A stretch of 64,000 nt of DNA from Candidatus Heimdallarchaeota archaeon. GTDB lineage: Archaea > Asgardarchaeota > Heimdallarchaeia > Heimdallarchaeales > Kariarchaeaceae. Under the pieces are notes generated by a model that did no database searches, was not told the DNA's origin, and worked only from the letters and a program-made list of their open reading frames with translations. Shown here piece after piece: positions 53,607-62,836 of this stretch. The first letter of the stretch is position 1. Each line of letters opens with the position of its first letter. Both the position numbers and the translations under genes were made by a program. The stretch is taken from the NCBI GenBank assembly GCA_030149205.1, contig JASBSB010000007.1:310001-374000 (forward strand), given 5' to 3'.

Positions 53607-54365
53607 ATGAATTATAAAATCAAAAGCGGAGAGCTCACAATATCTCAAATAGCATTAGAGAATGCAAAAAAAATTAGAAATTCATTTGAAACAAAGAAAA
53701 AACGAACATTAACCACTATAGACTTAGTTTCTTTATTTAGGTATCATTTCCCTCATATCACCCCAAAGGAGAATAATCCTCTTGATATAATACTTGTCGA
53801 TTTCCTCAACAATATCCAACACTTGTATACTGCTGGGGCAAATGTCAACTCTGGCGTTCCATTTCAATCCAACATGCTTATGCGTACAGTAATAGAAACA
53901 ATAGTTAAAGATATGCGATTATTGGCGTTGTTTGAAATAAACAGTTCAGAGTATCAAGATATGTATAATTGGATCACAACAAAAAATGAAATAGAGTATG
54001 ACCCAGAATTAAGAAAGTGGGGCTTTGCAAAATCAAGGAAATTTCTTTTTTCTAATGAGGTGTTAGAAAACATAAGAGAGACCTATGCTAAATTAAGTAA
54101 GCTGGTTCATGGGAGTAGCAGGTTAGCATCCTATAACATTCGACCTAATGATGCAGTAGTTGAAAACACCTGGGATAATTTATACTGGTTAACTTTAAAC
54201 ACTCTGTCAGTAGTAATTTACGCATTCCGGGATTACATGCCCTTAAATCCAACCTACCAAGCTTATATTAAATCAATCATTGACTCTAACTTTTTACCCT
54301 CTGATGTATTCAAAACCAACAAGCTACCAGACTTAACATTTCAAAACTTGTATGATTCTTTGTAA
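53607..54365 (+). CDS. Helical hypothetical protein, possibly HEPN-like
   Basis: A 252-residue mainly helical soluble protein. A segment near residues 90-115 (QSNMLMRTVIETIVKDMRLL) and a later YAKLSKLVHGSSR near 170-182 recall a fold seen in abortive-infection and HEPN-like proteins, where an L-x-x-x-V-H-G stretch follows a long helix. The canonical R-x4-6-H motif of HEPN RNases is not clear. It follows hsdR on the same strand after about 100 bases and precedes the PD-(D/E)XK gene. The role is unknown. Confidence 0.65.
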   Translation: MNYKIKSGELTISQIALENAKKIRNSFETKKKRTLTTIDLVSLFRYHFPHITPKENNPLDIILVDFLNNIQHLYTAGANVNSGVPFQSNMLMRTVIETIVKDMRLLALFEINSSEYQDMYNWITTKNEIEYDPELRKWGFAKSRKFLFSNEVLENIRETYAKLSKLVHGSSRLASYNIRPNDAVVENTWDNLYWLTLNTLSVVIYAFRDYMPLNPTYQAYIKSIIDSNFLPSDVFKTNKLPDLTFQNLYDSL

Positions 54366-54624
54366 AGCAGATCTATCGTCTTAAACTTATTTTTGTTTAA
54401 ATAATATGAAGGTCTTTCACCTTCACGTTTGACAGTATACATCAAGTAGATTCTGAGCAAAAGCAAATCACAGAATTTATATTATACTAATGACAATTTG
54501 TTTATAATTGAGAAAAAAGAAGAAGCCAGAGTCGGCACAGGGAAAAACTGACAGAAACCTCAGAAAGATTAGGAAAATTGAAACAAAAAGCAATCCAAAG
54601 GGGGTAATCAAAAAAAAATCAAGG
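54366..54624. other. Intergenic/leader region before the PD-(D/E)XK gene
   Basis: TTTATAAT at 54501-54508 is the best TATA box. It would start transcription near 54530, after TTG 54508, which therefore cannot be the start of that message. The frame between is lysine-rich and open. Confidence 0.4.
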
Positions 54625-56838
54625 ATGGGTATTGAAAAAATAAAACGTGAAAGGGAAAACATCTTGGATCAACTAAAAATTGAATATTCAAAGTTAGAGC
54701 AACTATTATCCAAATTTGATCCAATTCAGGTTTTAACAGCTTTTTCTAGTATTTTGTTGCTTTCTAATAGTATAAAAATTTTAACGTCAGAAAACAGCTT
54801 ATCAAGCTTTCCTGACAGGGAAATATCAATGGATTATCTTTTAAGTTTTGCTTTATCAATTGAATACCCAGAAAACCCAAAAGAAGTTCCAAAAGATGAT
54901 ATAGGGGCAATAAAGGAGATTTATCAGACAATTGAAGCCATTTTTCGAAAAACTAAGGACTATTATTTTAATGAATTTGTTGTAGAGTTTAGGAATACTC
55001 TAGAAGAGCCAGAAATCAGACCACGTCTTATATTTAAAAGTCTAAACCAAAGGGGGCATTATTATTTGACTCATTTTGTTTCTTTTATGTCTGAATTTGT
55101 AGACCTTATATCAAGTTACAATCTAAAGGAATTAGGAACAGCAATTTCATTCTCAATTAAAGAGTTATGGGATTTTCTTCAGAGTTGTACTAAAAATATA
55201 ATTAGGAAGTATCATTTAGAAATAGAGACTCTTAAATTAGTCAGTGATATTAATGTTAAATTTAGCGAATTCTCGGATCAATTTTTAGTAGAAAATACAA
55301 AATTAATAGATAAAGCCCTTAAACAGAATCCCCATTTATCTGGTGGAGATCAAGAATTGATGGATGGATTGGTTCAAGAATTTAATTTAAAATATAATGA
55401 GCAAATAAATGAAATTAAACAAAAACAGGTTGAGTTAGGGGGTGGGATTGACCCCAATATTAAGTTTATAATTAAACCAAGGTCATCCAAAGAAAAGGAG
55501 ATCATAAAAGAAATATCTTTGAGATTGGGTGAAAATAAAAACATCTTTGCTGACCCAAAAAATCCCTATAACATTTTAAATCCAACATTAATCAAATACA
55601 AGCCATTAATAAATCATAATAACACCTACTACTGTTTCAATCATTTCCTTCCAGTTAGAAATTTTCTAAACATTTCAGAAAAGTTGATAAAGGAGAATAA
55701 TGAATCATATCATCGTAATTTCTTAAGTCAAAGGGATAAATTTACAGAGAAGCAAGCAAAGGACCTATTTCAAAAATTGCTCCAAAGTTCACAGTCGAAC
55801 ACGTTAAGCTCACTTTACTATGGTGATTTTGAGCTTGATATAATGATAATTCAGGATCGAGCTTTACTTCTAATCGAGGTAAAGGCGGGAATGTTGCCTG
55901 CAAGTGCAACTCGAGGGTCTGTTCAATCATATATGAAAGGAATGAAACAGCTCATTGGAAAATCCTTTGAACAATCTGATAGAGCTCTAAAATATATAAA
56001 ATCTAATTCTCCAGCAAAATTTTATAAAAAAGACCGTAGAACATTGTTAACAGAAATTAATTTATCTGATTATGATTATATCATTCCAATTTCTGTATTT
56101 TTAGAGAATATAGGAGATTCAATCACAAATTTGGGATTAATGAACAAATTGAAATTTGTGAAAGGTTATAACTTTTGGGCAGTAAATATTTTTGATCTAT
56201 ATGTGTTTGTGGAATTAATCAAATATCCTTCACAGTTTGTTCATTACCTCACCTTACGTTCTAGTATGAGCGGAAAGGAGAAATTTGGACAGCTTGATGA
56301 GTTAGATTTCCTTGGATTTTATTTTGCAAATAATGGACAATTTTCTAGAGAGCAGCAAACTAAGATTAAAGATTCATCTGAAATACTATTGATTGACTAT
56401 ACAGAGAAATTTGATAATTATTTTTATGAAAAAGATTTGCATTATTATTTAGGGAGGAAAAATCACACTTCTCCGCTCCCACAGCAAGAAATGCCACACT
56501 ATTTTGAATTATTAATTTCTAAATTGAACTATCTAAAACCTGAATATTTCATTTCAGTTTCAGTTCCATTGTTGGATTTAAAAGAGGAGAGAAAACAGAA
56601 GATAAGTAATACCTTAAAAAATTGGCAAAAGGACACCAAAGACCATTTAATTGCATTTAGTAGCAAAAATATTCGAATTTCAATAGTTCGCTCTCAGAAG
56701 TTGACCTTAGAAAGCTTAAAACCTAGGCTCAAAAAAAGAACAGACATTTCAAAATACGAAAAGTGGTTTATTTTGGTTTGGGATAAACCACTTCAGGAAG
56801 AAGACTGCAATTTACAAGTTGGGTTGGTTAAAGATTAG
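54625..56838 (+). CDS. Large protein with PD-(D/E)XK nuclease-like domain
   Basis: About 737 residues from ATG 54625; a TTG at 54508 would add 39 lysine-rich residues but lies on the TATA box. The N-terminal 350 residues are helical and unassigned. Near residues 398-422 there is GDFELDIMIIQDRALLLIEV followed by KAG, a D-x(n)-E-V-K nuclease core, then a helix (RGSVQSYMKGMKQLIGKSF) that fits the fold. The C-terminal 250 residues show no known motif. The region downstream of the type I R-M genes and the nuclease core suggest a defence function such as abortive DNA cleavage. I do not recognise a named family. Confidence 0.7.
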   Translation: MGIEKIKRERENILDQLKIEYSKLEQLLSKFDPIQVLTAFSSILLLSNSIKILTSENSLSSFPDREISMDYLLSFALSIEYPENPKEVPKDDIGAIKEIYQTIEAIFRKTKDYYFNEFVVEFRNTLEEPEIRPRLIFKSLNQRGHYYLTHFVSFMSEFVDLISSYNLKELGTAISFSIKELWDFLQSCTKNIIRKYHLEIETLKLVSDINVKFSEFSDQFLVENTKLIDKALKQNPHLSGGDQELMDGLVQEFNLKYNEQINEIKQKQVELGGGIDPNIKFIIKPRSSKEKEIIKEISLRLGENKNIFADPKNPYNILNPTLIKYKPLINHNNTYYCFNHFLPVRNFLNISEKLIKENNESYHRNFLSQRDKFTEKQAKDLFQKLLQSSQSNTLSSLYYGDFELDIMIIQDRALLLIEVKAGMLPASATRGSVQSYMKGMKQLIGKSFEQSDRALKYIKSNSPAKFYKKDRRTLLTEINLSDYDYIIPISVFLENIGDSITNLGLMNKLKFVKGYNFWAVNIFDLYVFVELIKYPSQFVHYLTLRSSMSGKEKFGQLDELDFLGFYFANNGQFSREQQTKIKDSSEILLIDYTEKFDNYFYEKDLHYYLGRKNHTSPLPQQEMPHYFELLISKLNYLKPEYFISVSVPLLDLKEERKQKISNTLKNWQKDTKDHLIAFSSKNIRISIVRSQKLTLESLKPRLKKRTDISKYEKWFILVWDKPLQEEDCNLQVGLVKD

Positions 56839-57411
56839 AAATTTGGTATTTCACTTTAAGATTTGTACTTTTAAGCCAATTAATATAAATTAAAGTGTCA
56901 AGAGAATTAAGCAAAGTCTTTGATACGAACCAGAAATTCAAAACTTGATTTTTATCTCGATTGAATATAGATGCTATAATGAGCGAAAAGGAACTCAGGC
57001 TGTTAACTGCCTCAGCTGAAACTTCATAGCTATTATTCCTCGACCGTCGACAGACCTCAATCAACTCCGCGTTCAATACGATTGGATTTAAACTATAGAG
57101 ATCTACCTTTTTTTTGTATTCTTTTTGTATTCTTCTACATTCATTGTTTTGATTGTTTCCTCTAACCTATAAAAACGAAAAGTGTCCAATGGGATAAATT
57201 GAACATTTAAAATGAATCATTTATCAATAGATACTATATTAACCTTAGAATTAAATTGGTTAAAAATAATCGAATAACTATTTAAAAATACTTCGAATAT
57301 AATAAGTACATGTCTCCTATATTGGTTTTCTCCCCTAACTCAAGAGATCTATTAACCGAAAAAATCTGAGTCATCAGCAATGTTAATAAAATATTTATCT
57401 TTGACAGTTGT
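56839..57411. other. Intergenic region with a doubtful small minus-strand frame
   Basis: A minus-strand frame (56828-57076, 82 codons from TTG) reads EVCRRSRNNSYEVSAEAVNS, then a helical VLNFWFVSKTLLNSLDTLIY region. It could be a small four-helix protein, but its start is poor and it overlaps the end of the preceding gene. The rest is AT-rich. AAAATATTTATC at 57388-57399 is the likely promoter of the next gene, though only about 18 bases from its ATG. Confidence 0.3.
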
Positions 57412-58851
57412 ATGAGCTTTCCTAAATTGGAACTTGTACTTATCTTACTGGTCTTAGGGATGTTTAGCATCAGCTTTAGTGTAACTGGTGCGGTGAACAC
57501 ACCTTCAACTCAGCTGTTGATCCAAAAGCTCAGTTCTCCCATCTCAATCAACGGAGATGCAGATTTTGCCAATCAAGCAAAGGCAAATGGGTGGCTGGGA
57601 AATGGATCTAAATCGAATCCATATACAATTGAGAATCTTACTTTCAATCAGTCAGTAATCCAAAATGACATAGTAATACAAAATGTCCAATCCAGTTTTA
57701 TAATCCGCAACAACACATTTTTAGATTTTTCAACAGGAATATTGATTAATTCAAGCAGTGCTGGAACAATTGAAAATAATAATTTTAATGGACTTTCACA
57801 AGGTATTATAATTCAGAATTCAACATCAATTAAAATTGAAAACAACACCATTTCTAACACACATTGGGGGATTATGGTATTCAAAAGCAGTTTGATTAAC
57901 ATTGGATTAAATAAGGTGATTAATGGAATTATGTTGGGAATATCCATTGACAACTCAAACAAAAGTTTAATTGAAGGAAATCTGATCTTTAATATAAATT
58001 CACCTGCAGTTCTTTCATTATATAAATGCCAAAATGTGACATTGTTGGCTAACACAATAATTAATACAAAACATTCTTATGGTATTGAGGTACAATTTAG
58101 TGTTGATATTAATATAACAAAAAATGTAGTATCTGGAAATGGCCCCTACAGCTTTTATTTAAAATCTAATTCAAGAATTAATCTGACATTAAATAAGGGA
58201 TACAACAATTCAATACAATATTTTCTCCTTAATACAACTCTTATCCAGAATCGGATGAACGCTTTTCAATCCAGAATAGCTAGAAATTTAACTTATCTAG
58301 AGGGAACCTCTGGGCATATATTAAACTGGACATTTTTAGATTCTTCCCCATTTAAGTTCGTGGTTTATAAGAATAATACTCTTTTTAAAACTGGAAATTG
58401 GGTTTCTAACATTTCATCTATTATTAATTTCGATGGATTATCAAAGGGTATATACAATATGACTATAGTTTATACAAATGGCTATGGTGATTCGGTCAGC
58501 TATCTTGTTTGGGTGACAGTTCTTTACAACCCTACACCAACCCCCACCCCAAGCCCTAGTCCGACTCCCACGACTCCTGTGCCTTCTCCCACACCTACCC
58601 CTGCTCCAAGCCCTACTCCGACTCCCACGACTCCTGTGCCTTCTCCCACACCTACTCCACCCCCTAGTCCCAGTCCGACTCCCACTCCCAGTCCACCGAC
58701 GCAATCCTTACCTCCCTCTGGTTCTTCTTCGAATTCACCAAACCCAACACCCCCCGTGTTCTCTCCCACCTTACCTACGCCAGGTTTTGTGGGGGCAATT
58801 GTCCTTGTATCCCTTTTGGTGATAGTTTATGGAAAGAGAAGAAAGAAATGA
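57412..58851 (+). CDS. Beta-helix surface protein with PGF-type tail, second paralog
   Basis: A 479-residue paralog of 29538-31301. It has a signal peptide ([20 protein letters not shown]), the opening [20 protein letters not shown], about eight beta-helix coils with many sequons ([15 protein letters not shown]), and the Ig-like domain ending [17 protein letters not shown] Pro-rich stalk of about 70 residues is followed by [26 protein letters not shown]. The tail fits a PGF-CTERM-type signal. Coils are fewer and more diverged than in the first paralog. Likely exposed on the cell surface. Confidence 0.82.
   Translation: MSFPKLELVLILLVLGMFSISFSVTGAVNTPSTQLLIQKLSSPISINGDADFANQAKANGWLGNGSKSNPYTIENLTFNQSVIQNDIVIQNVQSSFIIRNNTFLDFSTGILINSSSAGTIENNNFNGLSQGIIIQNSTSIKIENNTISNTHWGIMVFKSSLINIGLNKVINGIMLGISIDNSNKSLIEGNLIFNINSPAVLSLYKCQNVTLLANTIINTKHSYGIEVQFSVDINITKNVVSGNGPYSFYLKSNSRINLTLNKGYNNSIQYFLLNTTLIQNRMNAFQSRIARNLTYLEGTSGHILNWTFLDSSPFKFVVYKNNTLFKTGNWVSNISSIINFDGLSKGIYNMTIVYTNGYGDSVSYLVWVTVLYNPTPTPTPSPSPTPTTPVPSPTPTPAPSPTPTPTTPVPSPTPTPPPSPSPTPTPSPPTQSLPPSGSSSNSPNPTPPVFSPTLPTPGFVGAIVLVSLLVIVYGKRRKK
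58545..58700 (+). repeat. Pro-rich stalk coding repeat, about 60-base unit
   Basis: A block beginning CCGACTCCCACGACTCCTGT and running into CCTTCTCCCACACCTAC occurs twice almost exactly, about 60 bases apart, followed by shorter variants. It encodes [14 protein letters not shown]. It is in frame, and variable length between strains is to be expected. Confidence 0.8.
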
Positions 58852-59197
58852 TCAGAATTAAAATTCAGATTAATATGAACTGATTACTTCAACAATTATC
58901 TACGGAAAATAAATTACTCAACAGGTAAATCCTAATCATATTTGGATTCTTTACTGATATATCCAGAAATTTATACTCTTACCCAAAAATTAGCTGAGAA
59001 ATTAGAAGACATAGATAAAGACTTGAAAGATAAGTTGAATAAATTTAGCGACCTTTCAACCTAAATATCTGTTCAAAATCAATAAAAGGAAAATAGCTTC
59101 TTTCAAATGTTCTCTAGATATGAAACCATCACCAATTTTCACATTCCTCCTCCTTTCAGGGGAAAGATATTTTATCAGGCAATAAAATCCACATTCT
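58852..59197. other. Intergenic region with a short coding-like fragment
   Basis: A 40-codon plus-strand frame (TTG 58942 to stop 59064) reads DSLLIYPEIYTLTQKLAEKL followed by a KDLKDKLNKF helix. Its amphipathic pattern looks coding, but it has no good start and I cannot identify it; it could be a remnant. TATTTTAT at 59168-59175 is the TATA box of the next gene. Confidence 0.35.
59168..59175 (+). promoter_or_regulatory. TATA box of RavA-like gene (leaderless)
   Basis: TATTTTAT is centred about 26 bases before ATG 59198. Confidence 0.55.
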
Positions 59198-60898
59198 ATG
59201 AGGGAGAGATTTACATCTCTACTGGACAGTTTAAATGACGGGCTCTATGAGCGTGAAGAACAGGTTAAGATGGTGTTTTTGGCTGCCATGAGTGGCGAGT
59301 CCATCTTCTTGCTTGGCCCACCTGGTGTTGCCAAGTCATTGATTGCAAGGAGGCTGAAGTATGCCTTCAAGGATGCCACGACCTTTGAGTATCTTATGAA
59401 TCGATTCTCCACACCCGAGGAGATTTTTGGACCGATATCCATCTCCAAGCTGCGTGATGAGGACAAACTTGAGCGGGTGACTGAGAGCTATCTGCCATCT
59501 TCAAACATCGCCTTTTTGGATGAGATCTGGAAGGCTGGTCCATCGATTCAGAACACACTGCTGACAATTATCAACGAGCGTATCTTTCGGAATGGCACAC
59601 AGGTGCAGAGGGTTCCCCTTCTCACCCTGATTGCTGCCTCAAACGAGCTCCCAGCTGAGAATCAGGGGTTGGAGGCACTCTGGGATCGGTTTATAATCCG
59701 TATGCTTGTTGACAACATCGAGGACAAGGGGAGATTCTCAGCGATGATCTCAGACACAGATGTAGAGGAGACAGTTGAAATGGATGAGAAGCTCAGGGTA
59801 TCCTTTGATGAGCACAGAAAGTTTCAGTCAGAGATAGCCAAGGTTGTTGTGCCAGGTGAGATCTTCTCAGTCATTGATTACATCCGTCTGAAGATCAAGG
59901 AGTACAACAGTGTGGAGATCAATGAGAAAAAGATCTATGTGTCTGATAGACGGTGGAAGAAGATCATCAAGATTCTTCGAACCTCAGCCTTCATCAACGG
60001 TCGCAAGAAGGTTGATCTGATGGATTGCTTTCTTATAGCAGACATGATCTGGAGTGTCCCAGAACAGCAGGAGCAGATCAGGCTCATGATCAGGGACGCA
60101 ATCACAGAGAATGGGTACTCTTCAGAGGTAAACCTCAGCTCCATAGAGGATGAAATTGAGAAACTTGACATTGAGACAAAGAAAGAAACCATGATTTTGA
60201 ACAAGGAGTCATACCAGACTTACATCACTAAAAAAACCAAGCATAATGGCAAAACCATCGATGTTTATCAGTTATCTGCCTTTTATAATGATTATAATAA
60301 AACTCAGCTCAATCCGCAGTTCAAGTATGTCTGTTTTCGAGATAAAAACTTAAACAAAGTTGTGCAGGGTTCCCCACTTGATTTTTTTGATGGCAATCTC
60401 AAACTTATTCACACTAATTCGTTAAATCAAAAAAATGGGGACGACTTTAGAGATCAGAGTAATCATACTTTCACACTTGCAATGACAAGTAAGGAGAAGG
60501 CATATGCAATTTTAAAGAAACCTCATCCTATATTGGTAACAGAGTGGGATCGCAAGGCAGATGCACTCATTGCTCAGATTACAAAAATAGAGGCTGAATT
60601 AAAGCAGAAGGAGGCAAGGGACTTTCAATCTCTGAAAGAGAACCTTTTTGTTGATCCATCAAAGGCAGAGCACATCCTTGTGAATCTAAAGAACACGTAC
60701 AAGCGACTGAGCAAGGAGAAGATCTTAATCGATGAGGTCAAACACACCTATGCCAATATTGAGGATGGAAAGCGGGTAAACCTGGAGGATCTTATGAAAT
60801 TTGCAGGGATAAAGCGTTCAACAGATTCAGGTGATGTTGAGACTCCTGAAGCTCTAGGTAACTTGTTTAAAAAGATGGATAGGTTGATGAAATCGTAG
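59198..60898 (+). CDS. RavA-like MoxR AAA+ ATPase
   Basis: The 566-residue ATPase has Walker A LLGPPGVAKSLIARRL near residues 38-53, the RavA-type FSTPEEIFGPISISKLRD, Walker B NIAFLDEIWKAGPSIQNTLL and the sensor segment LTLIAASNELPAENQGLEAL with WDRF. The length and the DEIWK signature fit RavA, not short MoxR proteins. The C-terminal part, with a charged coiled-coil near 460-530, would contact its VWA partner encoded immediately downstream. In enterobacteria RavA-ViaA is a membrane-associated stress and aminoglycoside-sensitivity system; the role in archaea is not established. Confidence 0.86.
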   Translation: MRERFTSLLDSLNDGLYEREEQVKMVFLAAMSGESIFLLGPPGVAKSLIARRLKYAFKDATTFEYLMNRFSTPEEIFGPISISKLRDEDKLERVTESYLPSSNIAFLDEIWKAGPSIQNTLLTIINERIFRNGTQVQRVPLLTLIAASNELPAENQGLEALWDRFIIRMLVDNIEDKGRFSAMISDTDVEETVEMDEKLRVSFDEHRKFQSEIAKVVVPGEIFSVIDYIRLKIKEYNSVEINEKKIYVSDRRWKKIIKILRTSAFINGRKKVDLMDCFLIADMIWSVPEQQEQIRLMIRDAITENGYSSEVNLSSIEDEIEKLDIETKKETMILNKESYQTYITKKTKHNGKTIDVYQLSAFYNDYNKTQLNPQFKYVCFRDKNLNKVVQGSPLDFFDGNLKLIHTNSLNQKNGDDFRDQSNHTFTLAMTSKEKAYAILKKPHPILVTEWDRKADALIAQITKIEAELKQKEARDFQSLKENLFVDPSKAEHILVNLKNTYKRLSKEKILIDEVKHTYANIEDGKRVNLEDLMKFAGIKRSTDSGDVETPEALGNLFKKMDRLMKS

Positions 60899-60913
60899 AT
60901 TGGTGTAGGATAG

Positions 60914-62551
60914 GTGTCTAGAGAAATGAGTCAGGAGGAATCCGAAAAAACTACCCTTGAGTCTCTGCTCAAGCTGGGGTTGTATCTACAGGAATCCAAG
61001 ACCCAAATTATCCTGCAGGAGTGGGAGGCTAGAATGAGTGGTTCCTCTTCAGCTAAGGGTTCGCAGAGCATGTATTCTGACATTCTGGGGGACGTGTTTT
61101 CTGGATCAACAGGAGATGTTCTCCGATCACATTCAGGAATTGAGAAGCAGGTTTTACAGGATCTTGTCAGTGGTCTGAATGAGCTTGAGAAATATGGGTT
61201 GACAAACCATCCCTATGTGGAGGAAGAGATTGATTACAATAACTGGGCAGAGCAGAACCCCCAGGATCAGGATAATTCTGCTTTGCTCTCCAGCATCTCC
61301 AACTATTACACAGATGAACAGTTCAACCTGAAGTTTTTTGAGGACAAGATTGAGGAGATGAACCGATCAAAGAAGGTGGATGAGTCAATGAGGGCTGCCC
61401 TTGCAGAGCAGATGCTCGAGCGCTGGGATGCACAGTTGACCCGTAAAAAGGACGTTTGGTACTTCAATGAGCTGGAGAAGTTTCGGAAGAAATTTGTGGA
61501 GGAGCTGTACAAGCAGACAGAACAATTTCTTGAGATGAAGGACATCCTTGCCCCCTTCACAGATGAGGTTGGCCGGCTTTGGGATCTTTCCAAGGGTTTT
61601 TGGAAGGATGTAAACTTTGAGATCCTGCGTCACCATGCCCAGTTGATCAAGGAACAGCCAGAGTTTCTGGAGTTGGCAAAGTATCTTGGAAGAATGCAGG
61701 CAGAAAGAAGTGAGCTGATAGAGGAGAAGATTCAGTCCACCTCGCTGCGACCAGAATTCATCACAGACAAAAGTCTGAAGGAGGAGCTGGTGGGTATCAG
61801 AGAAAGCAATGACATCAACAACCTCCTCTCCTCAGAGGTTGCCCTGCTTGGCAATGAGCAGACAGAGCTTCTCTTCTTTCTGAAGCTCTCAGAGAGGAAA
61901 CTGTTGACCTATGACTTTCATGGCTTCACCTCAGTCCAAAAAGAGGTTGAGACAGAGGAACTGACACAGAGGGAGGATGATGAAAAGGAGGAGATGGGGC
62001 CGATCATCATCTGTGTTGACACGAGTGGGTCTATGGCTGGCCCACCAGAACGGGTTGCAAAGACACTGTGCTTTGCCATATTAAGAGAGGCACTGTTGCA
62101 GCAGCGGAAGTGTTTTCTGATCACCTTTTCAACAGGTATCAAAACCCTTGAGCTGAGCAACCTTGAGAAGGATCTGACGGGTCTGATAAAGTTTCTCTCT
62201 TTCTCATTTCATGGTGGTACAGATGCGACACCTGCCCTTCAGGAGAGTCTGAGAGCCCTTACTGTGAAAGACTATGAACGGGCAGATGTGCTGATGATCT
62301 CTGATTTTGTCATGGGGAGCCTCCCTGACTCTATCAGGACAGATATAAAGAATCAGCAGGAGAAAGACACGCGATTTCACAGTCTGGTCATTGCCAGCTC
62401 TGGGAATCAGCAGGTGATTGATGTGTTTGACAACAACTGGGTCTATGATGCATCGAGCCAGAAACCCTTCAAACAGATCCTTGAAAAGCTGGAGGGGCTT
62501 CGACAGCGGTCTGAGTCTCAAAGCAAGCAGAAGCAAAACTTAGATGCGTAA
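60914..62551 (+). CDS. ViaA-like VWA-domain protein
   Basis: A 545-residue protein with a helical N-terminal half (LWDLSKGFWKDVNFEIL is typical of ViaA-type proteins) and a C-terminal VWA domain with the intact metal site ICVDTSGSMAGPPE near residues 367-380. FHGGTDATPALQESL near 435-450 and VLMISDFVMG near 460 complete the domain. It follows the RavA-like gene after about 15 bases. GTG 60914 is the first start; ATG 60926 (four codons later) is an alternative. The pair resembles RavA-ViaA chaperones. Confidence 0.85.
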   Translation: MSREMSQEESEKTTLESLLKLGLYLQESKTQIILQEWEARMSGSSSAKGSQSMYSDILGDVFSGSTGDVLRSHSGIEKQVLQDLVSGLNELEKYGLTNHPYVEEEIDYNNWAEQNPQDQDNSALLSSISNYYTDEQFNLKFFEDKIEEMNRSKKVDESMRAALAEQMLERWDAQLTRKKDVWYFNELEKFRKKFVEELYKQTEQFLEMKDILAPFTDEVGRLWDLSKGFWKDVNFEILRHHAQLIKEQPEFLELAKYLGRMQAERSELIEEKIQSTSLRPEFITDKSLKEELVGIRESNDINNLLSSEVALLGNEQTELLFFLKLSERKLLTYDFHGFTSVQKEVETEELTQREDDEKEEMGPIIICVDTSGSMAGPPERVAKTLCFAILREALLQQRKCFLITFSTGIKTLELSNLEKDLTGLIKFLSFSFHGGTDATPALQESLRALTVKDYERADVLMISDFVMGSLPDSIRTDIKNQQEKDTRFHSLVIASSGNQQVIDVFDNNWVYDASSQKPFKQILEKLEGLRQRSESQSKQKQNLDA

Positions 62552-62836
62552 TAAAAACCGATGACCTGATGGTTTTGGACATTATTAGACAAGTGTTTAC
62601 GAATGTTCTCTTGCTTAAGCAGCTTGGAGACCTAACGCTGACATGTCAAATTGAGGTGAGAAGAGGTTTCACGCTTACTCATTCAATGCCATGTTTCATA
62701 TATTCTTTGTACGGCTGTACCTGTGCTTAGTGATGCAATCAGAAGGCACACATAACTTTATCTTGTGTAGTGAATCTTTAAATAATTTTTATCACTTTAA
62801 TATTTATTGAATAACTATAAATTATATACAATTTCA
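62552..62836. other. Intergenic region before third beta-helix gene
   Basis: The last 100 bases are AT-rich with several TATA-like words (AATAACTATAAATTATATAC at 62809-62828), one of which must serve the GTG at 62837. I see no coding frame. Confidence 0.35.
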
